Shown: piece by piece, positions 13,136 to 20,209 of the stretch
Numbering within the stretch: the first letter of the stretch is position 1
Layout of the letters: each line of letters begins with the position of its first letter
Source of the DNA: an uncultured Lachnospiraceae bacterium
Lineage (GTDB): Bacteria; Bacillota; Clostridia; Lachnospirales; Lachnospiraceae
Assembly (NCBI GenBank): GCA_934418055.1
Contig: CAKRWX010000014.1
Coordinates: 1-20,209 of the forward strand
Length of the DNA stretch: 20,209 nucleotides
Reading direction: 5' to 3'
The notes under the pieces: generated by a model
The model's input: only the letters and a program-made list of their open reading frames with translations
Told to the model about the DNA's origin: nothing
Databases searched by the model: none
Position numbers and translations under genes: made by a program

Positions 13136-15412
13136 ATGAAACAAAGACAGGTGGAAGTGCTTGCTCCGGCCGGTTCCTTTGAAAGCATGAAAGCAGCCAT
13201 TGCAGCTGGCGCGGATGCGGTTTATATCGGCGGCAGCCAGTTTGGGGCCAGAGCGTATGCGGATAACCTGGATGAGGATCATATGCTGGAGGCGATCAAT
13301 TACGCCCATCTTCATGGGGCGTCTCTGTATATGACAGTCAATACATTAGTAAAGGAAAAGGAGCTGGACAGTCTTTTTGACTACTTAAATCCTTATTACA
13401 TGGCGGGATTGGACGCGGTGATTGTTCAGGACATGGGTGTATTTACCTATATTCGGGAACATTTCCCAGATCTGGATATTCATGCCAGTACTCAGATGAC
13501 TATCACTGGGGCGGAAGGCGCATCCCTTCTTAAGAAGATGGGGGCCAGCCGTGTGGTGACTGCCAGAGAACTGTCTCTGGAGGAAATCGCCCGGATTCAT
13601 AGGGAAGTAGGTGTGGAGATCGAGAGTTTCGTTCATGGAGCTTTGTGTTATTGTTATTCCGGTCAGTGCCTGCTCAGCAGTCTGATCGGCGGTCGAAGCG
13701 GCAACCGTGGACGCTGCGCCCAGCCGTGCCGTCTTCCTTATGATGTGAGAAAAGACGGTCATTCCTGTCAGCCAAGGGATGAGCGCTATGTGATGAGTTT
13801 AAAGGATCTGTGCGTGCTGGATATTCTTCCGGACATCTTGGAAGCAGGTGTTTATTCTTTAAAAATTGAGGGACGTATGAAGAGCCCGCGTTATACAGCA
13901 GGTGTTGTCAGCATTTACCGGAAGTATGTTGACCGGTATTTGAAGAGCGGACGAAAAGGATATCACGTAGATCCGAGAGACAAGAAGACTCTTTTGGATC
14001 TGTTTGACCGTGGCGGCTTTACCGATGGCTATTATGTGCAGCATAATGGACGGGATATGGTTGCTTTAAAGGAAAAACCAGCGTTCCGCCAGGGAAATCA
14101 GGAATTATTTGATTATCTGGATGCCACCTATGTCAATGCGGAATTAAAAGAGTCCATTACAGGCAGTCTGGTGGCAGAAGAAGGAAAGCCAGTGTCCCTG
14201 GCGCTTTCTTGTACTGATTCTGATGGGGAGACTGTGACCGTACAGACAGAGGGTGCGGTGGTGATGACCGCCCAGAATCAGCCGATGACGGAAGAAAAAT
14301 TAAGAAAGCAGATCCAGAAGACAGGAAATACGCCATTTCAGTTTACAGATCTGCAGGTTTCTGTTGTAGGAAATGTCTTTCTTCCGGTTCAGGCATTGAA
14401 TGAACTGCGGAGAACGGCGTTAGAGAAACTGGAACAGGAATTACTTGGAAAATATAGAAGAGAGAGCGGAAGAAGAGACATCGATGGCTGCCATAAAGCA
14501 GAATCTGCTCAGATCTTAAAGGCAGATCAGAATCTGCTGCAGAATGACCAGAACGAGCAGGGACAGGCTGCAGAAAAGGCAGCTGTAGGAAATTCAAAAG
14601 AATTAGAACTGCATGTCTTATTGGATACTGCAGATGGTTTTGACACTGTTCTTGGAATGAAATCCGTGAGAGAACTCCAGTTAGAAGCAGACGGTTTTGA
14701 ACCAGACCAGTGGAGTGCGTATGTTTCCGCTTGTCATGAAGCTGGGAAACGATGTGTCTTAGCTCTTCCGGTAATTTTCCGTACAGAAGCGATCCGGTTC
14801 TTTGAGAAGAACTGGCAGTATCTGACTGAGGCCGGTTTTGACGGACTTCTGGTCCGTTCCATGGAAGAGATCGTTTATGTAAAAGAAAAAGGATGTTCCC
14901 TTCCGTTATTTGGAGATCATAATCTCTATGTATTTAATCAGACAGCTAAGGAAACCTATGATCAGATGGGACTTGCCCGTCAGACTCTTCCATTGGAGTT
15001 AAATAGCCAGGAATTAGAGCAGCTGGGATGTGTGGGAATGGAATTGGTGGCCTATGGATATCTGCCAGTGATGACTTCTGCACAATGTATACAGAAAACC
15101 ACAGACCGTTGTACCCACCGTCCGGGACTGTTGCGGATGCGTGACAGGACTGGCAAAGATCTGACGGTGAAGAACCGCTGTACGTTCTGTTACAATACCA
15201 TTTATAATCCAAGTCCTCTTTCTCTTTTGGGACAGGAGCATCTGATCCGCAGACTGGCACCAGAGGCGATCCGGCTTCAGTTTACCTGGGAGACGAAGGA
15301 ACAGATCCGTCAGATTGTTCAGGCATATGGAGATGTATTCCTGGAAGGAAAACAGGGACAGCTTCCATTTACGGATATTACCAGAGGACATTTTAAACGT
15401 GGAGTAGAATAG
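13136..15412 (+). CDS. U32 family protein (peptidase-annotated, probable RNA hydroxylation enzyme, RlhA-like)
   Basis: A 758-residue U32-family protein. The N-terminal half has the family start VEVLAPAGSFESMKAAIAAG and the U32 signature region ESFVHGALCYCYSGQC, with C171, C178, C194 and C198 (GRCAQPC) as the conserved cysteines likely to hold a metal centre. A DUF3656-like region follows, and the C-terminus has a second Cys group (NRCTFCYNTIYNPSPLSLL). The family was named as peptidase/collagenase, but characterised E. coli members RlhA and TrhP are needed for 23S rRNA C2501 and tRNA U34 hydroxylation. Length and domain order fit RlhA better, so RNA modification is the likelier role. Residues about 442-488 form a Gln/Glu/Ala-rich low-complexity linker. 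The ATG at 13136 has GGAGG (13123-13127) at 8-nt spacing; upstream in-frame starts lack a site. Confidence 0.85.
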   Translation: MKQRQVEVLAPAGSFESMKAAIAAGADAVYIGGSQFGARAYADNLDEDHMLEAINYAHLHGASLYMTVNTLVKEKELDSLFDYLNPYYMAGLDAVIVQDMGVFTYIREHFPDLDIHASTQMTITGAEGASLLKKMGASRVVTARELSLEEIARIHREVGVEIESFVHGALCYCYSGQCLLSSLIGGRSGNRGRCAQPCRLPYDVRKDGHSCQPRDERYVMSLKDLCVLDILPDILEAGVYSLKIEGRMKSPRYTAGVVSIYRKYVDRYLKSGRKGYHVDPRDKKTLLDLFDRGGFTDGYYVQHNGRDMVALKEKPAFRQGNQELFDYLDATYVNAELKESITGSLVAEEGKPVSLALSCTDSDGETVTVQTEGAVVMTAQNQPMTEEKLRKQIQKTGNTPFQFTDLQVSVVGNVFLPVQALNELRRTALEKLEQELLGKYRRESGRRDIDGCHKAESAQILKADQNLLQNDQNEQGQAAEKAAVGNSKELELHVLLDTADGFDTVLGMKSVRELQLEADGFEPDQWSAYVSACHEAGKRCVLALPVIFRTEAIRFFEKNWQYLTEAGFDGLLVRSMEEIVYVKEKGCSLPLFGDHNLYVFNQTAKETYDQMGLARQTLPLELNSQELEQLGCVGMELVAYGYLPVMTSAQCIQKTTDRCTHRPGLLRMRDRTGKDLTVKNRCTFCYNTIYNPSPLSLLGQEHLIRRLAPEAIRLQFTWETKEQIRQIVQAYGDVFLEGKQGQLPFTDITRGHFKRGVE

Positions 15413-15413
15413 T

Positions 15414-16736
15414 ATGACCAACCTTATAACTGATGTGGCCAGATATGTGATGATCCTGCTGATCGCTTTTTACACCTATCTGAATTTCCGGTATTTCAGT
15501 CTGGATGAGGAGCGGCAGAACCGGCTGTGTGGAAGGCAGAACCGGATCATGGTGCTGATCCAGATCCTGGCTTATGGCGTCATGTATCTGAGAACGGAAG
15601 ATATCAGATTACCGGTGTTTGCGGCGGTGCAGATCGCGTTTTTTGCGGCATATATCCTGCTGTACCGTGTTTTTTATCCGTATGTTTCCAGAATCCTGGT
15701 AAATAACGTGTGCATTTTTTTGAGTATCGGACTGTTTATGCTTTCCAGACTGTCTTTTGAGAAAGCAGAGCGGCAGTTCGTGATCGTAGTGGCTTCGGCA
15801 GTGATCACCTGGATTATTCCATTTATCATGGATCGGGTATGGCAGTTAGTGAAGATTCCGTGGGTTTATGGAATTCTTGGCTTGGTTCTTCTGGGCGTAG
15901 TCTGTGTGGTAGGCAATACCAGCTTTGGCGCTCAGCTGTCCATCGAGATCGCAGGTGTGACCATGCAGCCGTCGGAGTTTGTAAAGCTCAGCTTTGTGTT
16001 CTTCGTGGCGTCCATGTTTTATCAGTCTACGGAATGGAAACAGGTAGTGAAAGTAACGGTGATGGCGGCGCTGCATGTGCTGATCCTGGTGCTTTCCAAG
16101 GATCTGGGAAGTGCGTTTATCTTCTTTATTACCTATCTGTTTATGCTGTTTGTGGCTACATCCAACTGGCTGTATCTGACAGCAGGCTCTCTCAGCGGCT
16201 GTCTGGCTGGTGTGGCGGCTTATGGACTGTTCCAGCATGTCCGGGTCCGAGTGATGGCATGGAGAGATCCGTGGTCCGATATTGAAAATAAAGGCTATCA
16301 GGTGGCACAGTCTTTATTTGCCATTGGAACAGGAAGCTGGTTTGGCATGGGACTTTATCAGGGAATGCCGAAGAAAATTCCAGTTGTGGAGAAAGACTTT
16401 ATCTTTGCGGCGATCTCAGAGGAGATGGGAGCCGTATTTGCTCTATGTCTTTTGCTGATCTGTCTGGGCTGTTTTTTACAATTTATGATGATGGCGTGTA
16501 AAATGCAGGCGCTTTTTTATAAGCTGATCGCCTTTGGACTTGGAATGCTCTATATTACCCAGGTATTTCTGGCGGTAGGCGGAGCGATCAAATTCATTCC
16601 CTCCACAGGAGTGACACTTCCATTAGTCAGCTATGGCGGAAGCTCCGTTTTAAGTACCTTTATGATGTTTGGTGTGATGCAGGGACTTTATATTCTGAAA
16701 CGAAGTGAAGAGGAGGAAGACGGGTATGACAGCTAA
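15414..16736 (+). CDS. SEDS-family peptidoglycan glycosyltransferase (FtsW/RodA/SpoVE)
   Basis: A polytopic membrane protein of 440 residues with about ten hydrophobic segments, of the SEDS family that polymerises lipid II into glycan strands together with a class B penicillin-binding protein. Family motifs are visible: the IAGVTMQPSEFVKLSFV segment after the fourth to fifth helix, KDLGSAFIFF, then RVMAWRDPW, GYQVAQSLFAIGTGSWFGMGL, the KDFIFAAISEEMG stretch and the C-terminal FIPSTGVTLPLVSYGGSS signature. The partner gene directly downstream is a class B PBP, so the pair is a complete bifunctional synthase. It could act in elongation (RodA-like), division, or spore wall synthesis; sequence alone does not decide. 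The start lies 1 nt after the U32 stop, with GGAG (15401-15404) 9 nt away, and the 3' end overlaps the PBP gene by 11 nt, so translation is coupled. Confidence 0.93.
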   Translation: MTNLITDVARYVMILLIAFYTYLNFRYFSLDEERQNRLCGRQNRIMVLIQILAYGVMYLRTEDIRLPVFAAVQIAFFAAYILLYRVFYPYVSRILVNNVCIFLSIGLFMLSRLSFEKAERQFVIVVASAVITWIIPFIMDRVWQLVKIPWVYGILGLVLLGVVCVVGNTSFGAQLSIEIAGVTMQPSEFVKLSFVFFVASMFYQSTEWKQVVKVTVMAALHVLILVLSKDLGSAFIFFITYLFMLFVATSNWLYLTAGSLSGCLAGVAAYGLFQHVRVRVMAWRDPWSDIENKGYQVAQSLFAIGTGSWFGMGLYQGMPKKIPVVEKDFIFAAISEEMGAVFALCLLLICLGCFLQFMMMACKMQALFYKLIAFGLGMLYITQVFLAVGGAIKFIPSTGVTLPLVSYGGSSVLSTFMMFGVMQGLYILKRSEEEEDGYDS

Positions 16737-18171
16737 AAAGAAGAAAAAGACCCTTTCTCTCTCTGAAAAATCCAATCGGGAGATTCTTCGTTTTGCCTAT
16801 GTGATTGTATTCTTATTTCTCTGTATGATCGGGTATGAGGGATTTTTCCTTTCGCAGAAACGGGATGAGATCATCAATAATACCTATAACTCCCGTCTGG
16901 ACAGTTTTGCAGACCGGGTGATCCGGGGTGATATTTTAAGCAGCGATGGCCAGATCCTGGCCCAGACGCAGCAGCAGGAAGATGGAACAGAGCTCCGCAG
17001 TTATCCATATGGAGATCTATTTGCCCATGTGATAGGTTATTCCTCCATGGGAAAGACGGGATTAGAGGCCCAGGGCAATTTTTATATGCTTTCTTCCCAT
17101 ATCAATCTGATGGAACAGGTGATGCGGGAGTTCTCTGGACAGAAGAATCCGGGAGATGATCTGTATACAACGCTTGACCTGGAGCTTCAGAAAACTGCCA
17201 GCGATGCGTTGGGAGACCGGAGAGGTGCGGTGGTGGTCATGGAGCCGGATACGGGACGGATCTTGGCGATGGTTTCCAAACCAGCGTATGATCCGAATCA
17301 GGTGCAGAACCAGTGGGATTCCCTGCGGACAGATCCAGAGTCCAGGCTTTTAAACCGGGCAACGCAGGGGGTGTATCCACCTGGATCTACTTTTAAGATC
17401 ATTACCCTTTTGGAGTTTATGCGGGAATATCCAGAAGAATACCGGGATTTTCATTATGACTGTAGCGGAGTGTTGGAACAGGGAGATTATACCATTCAGT
17501 GTTACCATAAGACGGCTCATGGCAGCCAGAATCTGGAGGAGGCATTTGCCAATTCCTGCAACGGGGCATTTGCCACCATTGGAATGATGCTGAATCAGAA
17601 AAAGCTGTTTGAGACAACCCAGGAGCTGTTATATGACCAGAACCTTCCGGTTCCGCTATCCTACAGTAAAAGTGTATTTACAGAAGCAGCACAGGATGAT
17701 ACCTGGCAGATCCTTCTGACAGCCATTGGACAGGGGAAAACCCAGATTACACCGATGCACAGCGCCATGATTACGGCAGCTATTGCCAATGGGGGAACGC
17801 TGATGAAACCGTATCTGATGGATCATGTGGTGAATACGGCAGGTGAGATGGTAAAAGCCTTTACGCCGGAGGCATATGGGAATCTGATGACAGCATCAGA
17901 GGCAGAGGCTCTTGGAACTATGATGAGAGCTGTTGTGACAGAAGGAACCGGTTCAAAATTAAAAAATGACCAGTATACGGTTGCTGGAAAAACTGGATCA
18001 GCGGAATTTGAGACAGGGAAAGAAACCCATGCCTGGTTCACCGGGTATGCACCTGCGGAGAATCCCCAGCTGACCGTCAGCGTGATCGTAGAGGAAGGAG
18101 GTTCCGGTGGGGCTGCAGCGGCACCGATTGCCAGGGCAGTGTTTGATAACTGGTTTTCAAGAAATAAATAA
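16726..18171 (+). CDS. Class B penicillin-binding protein (PbpA-like transpeptidase)
   Basis: A membrane-anchored DD-transpeptidase that crosslinks peptidoglycan, 481 residues. A basic N-terminus (AKKKKK) precedes one membrane segment near residues 24-43. The outer part has a short N-terminal pedestal starting at RVIRGDILSSDGQILAQT and then the transpeptidase domain with all three active-site motifs: S221-T-F-K224 (SxxK), S277-C-N279 (SxN) and K422-T-G424 (KTG). The small pedestal and total size resemble actinobacterial PbpA, which works with RodA, more than the larger FtsI or PBP2. The ATG at 16726 has AGGAGG (16711-16716) at 9-nt spacing; the frame extends seven codons upstream without a better site. 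It overlaps the SEDS gene by 11 nt. Only 19 nt separate it from the molybdenum hydroxylase genes. Confidence 0.93.
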   Translation: MTAKKKKKTLSLSEKSNREILRFAYVIVFLFLCMIGYEGFFLSQKRDEIINNTYNSRLDSFADRVIRGDILSSDGQILAQTQQQEDGTELRSYPYGDLFAHVIGYSSMGKTGLEAQGNFYMLSSHINLMEQVMREFSGQKNPGDDLYTTLDLELQKTASDALGDRRGAVVVMEPDTGRILAMVSKPAYDPNQVQNQWDSLRTDPESRLLNRATQGVYPPGSTFKIITLLEFMREYPEEYRDFHYDCSGVLEQGDYTIQCYHKTAHGSQNLEEAFANSCNGAFATIGMMLNQKKLFETTQELLYDQNLPVPLSYSKSVFTEAAQDDTWQILLTAIGQGKTQITPMHSAMITAAIANGGTLMKPYLMDHVVNTAGEMVKAFTPEAYGNLMTASEAEALGTMMRAVVTEGTGSKLKNDQYTVAGKTGSAEFETGKETHAWFTGYAPAENPQLTVSVIVEEGGSGGAAAAPIARAVFDNWFSRNK

Positions 18172-18190
18172 AGGAGTGTGAAAAAGGGTC

Positions 18191-18973
18191 GTGTTTAAGG
18201 CAAGAGAGTACAAACGGGTAGAAAGTCTGGAAGAAGCGTATGAGCTGAACCAGAAGAAAAGCAATAAGATCGTTGGTGGCATGATGTGGCTGAAGATGTC
18301 CTCTTTTCAGAAAGGGACCATCATTGATCTGTCTGGCCTGGGTCTGAATCAGATCGAGGAGATGGAAAATGAATTCCAGATCGGCTGTATGTGTACCTTA
18401 AGACAGTTGGAGACAGATACTGCTCTGAATGGGTATTTTGATGGATTTATGAGAGAGATGGTGCGCCACATTGTAGGTGTGCAGTTCCGCAATGGCGCGA
18501 CAGTCGGCGGCAGTCTGTATGGAAGATATGGTTTTTCTGATGTTCTGACAGCGCTTCTGGTTTTGGATACGGAAGTGGAACTTTATAAGGCGGGAAGAAT
18601 GTCCCTGGCAGAATATGCGAAGATGCCTTATGATAATGATATTCTGGTGCGGATTATTATCAAGAAAGATGAAAGAAAGGCCGCTTATGTGACTCAGCGG
18701 CGGACAGAGACTGATTTCCCGTTGATTGCGGTGGCGGCAGCGAAAAAGGATGATACCTGGTATGCGGCGGTTGGCGCAAGACCAGCCAGAGCATTTCTGG
18801 TGACAGAGGCGGATCAAGGCTCAGCAGAGGAACTGGCAGAGAAAATCGCAGATCAGTATCGTTATGGAACCAACCTGCGTGGAAGCGCAGAATACAGGAA
18901 AGCGCTGGCGCAGATCTATATCCGCCGCCTGGTGGACGAGATCCGGACAAAAGAAGAAGGAGGTATGCAGTGA
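18191..18973 (+). CDS. Xanthine dehydrogenase-family FAD-binding subunit
   Basis: The FAD subunit of a three-part molybdenum hydroxylase, 260 residues. It has the PCMH-type FAD domain (about 1-165) and the CO-dehydrogenase-flavoprotein C-terminal domain. The first FAD loop is VGGMMWLKM, where AGGTDL is usual. The second reads TVGGSLYGRYGFSDVLTALLVLD, in place of the common TIGGNL...ADLAPALLALD, so FAD contacts differ from the textbook enzyme. Its size and ending recall E. coli YgfM. The GTG start at 18191 is the first usable in-frame codon after the PBP stop. Its best site AAGGAG (18171-18176) overlaps that stop and is 14 nt away, which is unusually long. It overlaps the 2Fe-2S gene by one base (TGATG). 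The role follows from the neighbouring Fe-S and molybdopterin subunits; the substrate is unknown. Confidence 0.87.
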   Translation: MFKAREYKRVESLEEAYELNQKKSNKIVGGMMWLKMSSFQKGTIIDLSGLGLNQIEEMENEFQIGCMCTLRQLETDTALNGYFDGFMREMVRHIVGVQFRNGATVGGSLYGRYGFSDVLTALLVLDTEVELYKAGRMSLAEYAKMPYDNDILVRIIIKKDERKAAYVTQRRTETDFPLIAVAAAKKDDTWYAAVGARPARAFLVTEADQGSAEELAEKIADQYRYGTNLRGSAEYRKALAQIYIRRLVDEIRTKEEGGMQ

Positions 18974-19431
18974 TGGAGATTCTGTTTTATTTAAATGGAC
19001 CATCTGTGAAGGCTGAGATTCAGGCAGATACGCTGCTTCTGGATCTGGTGCGGGCACATGGATGTTACAGCGTTAAACGTGGCTGTGAGACGACTAACTG
19101 TGGCCTTTGCACCGTGTGGATGGAAGGAAAACCAGTGCTTTCCTGTTCTGTTCTGGCGGCAAGAGCGGCTGGACAGCATATCACAACCTTAGAAGGACTT
19201 CAAAAAGAGGCAGAGGAATTTGGACGTTTTCTGGCAGGTGAAGGTGCGGAACAGTGCGGTTTCTGCAGCCCGGGATTTATTATGAATGTGCTTGCCATGG
19301 AACGGGAGCTTGTGGACCCTTCTGAGGCTGAAATCCGGGAGTATTTAGAGGGTAATTTATGTCGTTGTACTGGCTATATGGGACAGCTTCGGGCTGTTCA
19401 TAAGTACCTGAACCGAAAGGAGGCCAGATAA
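18973..19431 (+). CDS. Xanthine dehydrogenase-family 2Fe-2S subunit
   Basis: The electron-transfer subunit of the same enzyme, 152 residues, with two [2Fe-2S] clusters between the molybdenum site and FAD. The plant-ferredoxin-type cluster is bound by C38, C43, C46 and C58 (CETTNCGLC and later Cys). The second, helical cluster is bound by C95, C98 (CGFCSPG), C130 and C132 (CRCTGY). All eight ligands are present and the length is normal. AAGGAGG (18957-18963) lies 9 nt before the ATG at 18973. The start overlaps the FAD-subunit stop (TGATG), so the two are translationally coupled. The stop is directly followed by the start of the next subunit. Confidence 0.95.
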   Translation: MEILFYLNGPSVKAEIQADTLLLDLVRAHGCYSVKRGCETTNCGLCTVWMEGKPVLSCSVLAARAAGQHITTLEGLQKEAEEFGRFLAGEGAEQCGFCSPGFIMNVLAMERELVDPSEAEIREYLEGNLCRCTGYMGQLRAVHKYLNRKEAR

Positions 19432-20209
19432 ATGGGAGAGAAACTTCATGCAGTCGGTGCGCCGACTGTGAAAAAGGACGCGATGGCGCTGGTAACAGGA
19501 AAACCGGTTTATACCCAGGATCTGTCTCCGAAGGACTGCTTGGTGGTGAAGGTGCTGCGAAGCCCTCATGCCCATGCACTGATTGAGACGGTAGATAAGA
19601 CCCGAGCCTTAAAGGTTCCTGGAATTGTTACCATTTTAACATGGGAAGATGTTCCACATGAAAAGCGTTTTACCCTGGCAGGACAGACTTATCCGGAGCC
19701 AAGTCCTTATGACCGTTATATTCTGGACAGACGGGTACGTTTTGTAGGAGATCCGGTTGCTATCGTGGCAGGTGAAACGGAAGAAGCCGTTGATAAAGCA
19801 TTAAAGATGTTGAAAGTGAACTATCAGGTGCTGGAACCGGTACTGGATTTCCATACGGCGAAAGACAATCCGATCCTGGTACATCCAGAGGAAGACTGGC
19901 ATCTGAATTTCCCGACAGGAGCAGATAATAAGCGGAATCTCTGTGCCCATGAGCTGGACGAACATGGGGATGTGGATCAGGTGATGGAAGACAGTGATGT
20001 GGTTCTTACCAGAACTTACCACACCAAGGCCAATCAGCAGGCCATGATGGAGACATTCCGTGCCTATACGTATATGGATGTTTATGGACGTCTGAATGTG
20101 GTTGCGTCCACCCAGGTCACTTTCCATGTGCGCCGTATTCTGGCTCATGCCCTCCATACCAGTAAGTCCAAGATCCGTGTGATCAAGCCGAGGATCGGAG
20201 GCGGTTTTG
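19432..20209 (+). CDS. Xanthine dehydrogenase-family molybdopterin subunit, 5' part (cut by window end)
   Basis: The catalytic subunit of the molybdenum hydroxylase; 259 residues are visible and the frame is open at the window end. It begins with the family's hammerhead domain (GAPTVKKDAMALVTGKPVYTQDL, then LRSPHAHALIETVD and RFVGDPVAIVAGETEEAVDKA). After about residue 185 it enters the first molybdopterin-binding domain, reaching IKPRIGGGF, the start of the GGGFG motif that contacts the cofactor. The ATG directly follows the previous stop, with GAAAGGAGG just upstream, so three subunits are co-translated. The active-site glutamate and substrate-binding residues lie beyond the window, so xanthine cannot be confirmed as substrate; other purines or N-heterocycles are possible. 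Confidence 0.92.
   Translation, partial: MGEKLHAVGAPTVKKDAMALVTGKPVYTQDLSPKDCLVVKVLRSPHAHALIETVDKTRALKVPGIVTILTWEDVPHEKRFTLAGQTYPEPSPYDRYILDRRVRFVGDPVAIVAGETEEAVDKALKMLKVNYQVLEPVLDFHTAKDNPILVHPEEDWHLNFPTGADNKRNLCAHELDEHGDVDQVMEDSDVVLTRTYHTKANQQAMMETFRAYTYMDVYGRLNVVASTQVTFHVRRILAHALHTSKSKIRVIKPRIGGGF

Noticed and set aside
1..20209. CRISPR arrays, tandem repeats, tRNA/rRNA genes, insertion sequences, attachment sites.
   Set aside because: None was seen on reading both strands; the SH3 repeats within 2330-3210 are diverged protein repeats, not DNA repeats.

Overview
The window looks like a chromosomal segment of a strictly anaerobic, gut-type Gram-positive bacterium of the Clostridia, most likely Lachnospiraceae. 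This is inferred from the strong AGGAGG-type ribosome binding sites, the protein sequences, and the set of genes: AsnA-type asparagine synthetase, a cytidylate-kinase-like protein, SH3/NlpC-P60 wall hydrolase, ruvAB followed by zapA and a U32 protein, RodA-PbpA, and a three-subunit molybdenum hydroxylase. The species cannot be named. No phage, transposase, CRISPR, rRNA or tRNA gene was seen.

Layout. (1) 1-1322: asnA on the minus strand with its terminator at 109-145, sharing a compact divergent promoter region with the next unit. (2) 1323-3648: cytidylate-kinase-like protein and a membrane-anchored NlpC/P60 hydrolase with four SH3-like repeats. (3) 3737-5092: a GH28-family glycosidase without signal peptide. 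(4) 5149-8272: an operon from an extended -10 promoter with iolC, iolB and an iron-dependent alcohol dehydrogenase, a partial inositol or 5-deoxyglucuronate route. (5) 8298-9264: tcdA, a tRNA t6A dehydratase, preceded by its own consensus promoter and a ~176-nt leader that can fold into consecutive hairpins, including two mutually exclusive ones. (6) 9336-9476: a 141-nt imperfect palindrome between convergent genes. (7) 9497-10558 (minus): a DnaQ/RNase H-like nuclease with its own strong promoter. (8) 10809-15412: ruvA, ruvB, zapA and a U32-family protein. (9) 15414-18171: overlapping RodA/FtsW-type glycosyltransferase and class B penicillin-binding protein. (10) 18191-20209: FAD, 2Fe-2S and (cut by the window end) molybdopterin subunits of a xanthine-dehydrogenase-family enzyme, tightly coupled to the cell-wall pair.

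How the genes fit together. Most of the window is housekeeping: Holliday-junction processing, division, septal or side-wall peptidoglycan synthesis and wall remodelling. The accessory parts are the GH28 plus iolC-iolB-ADH block, which suggests carbon-source catabolism in the cytosol, and the molybdenum hydroxylase, which suggests purine or related N-heterocycle oxidation. The most interesting non-coding feature is the tcdA leader, a candidate structured regulatory RNA that I cannot match to a known class by eye. All RNA structures here were paired by hand; no folding energy or database search was available.
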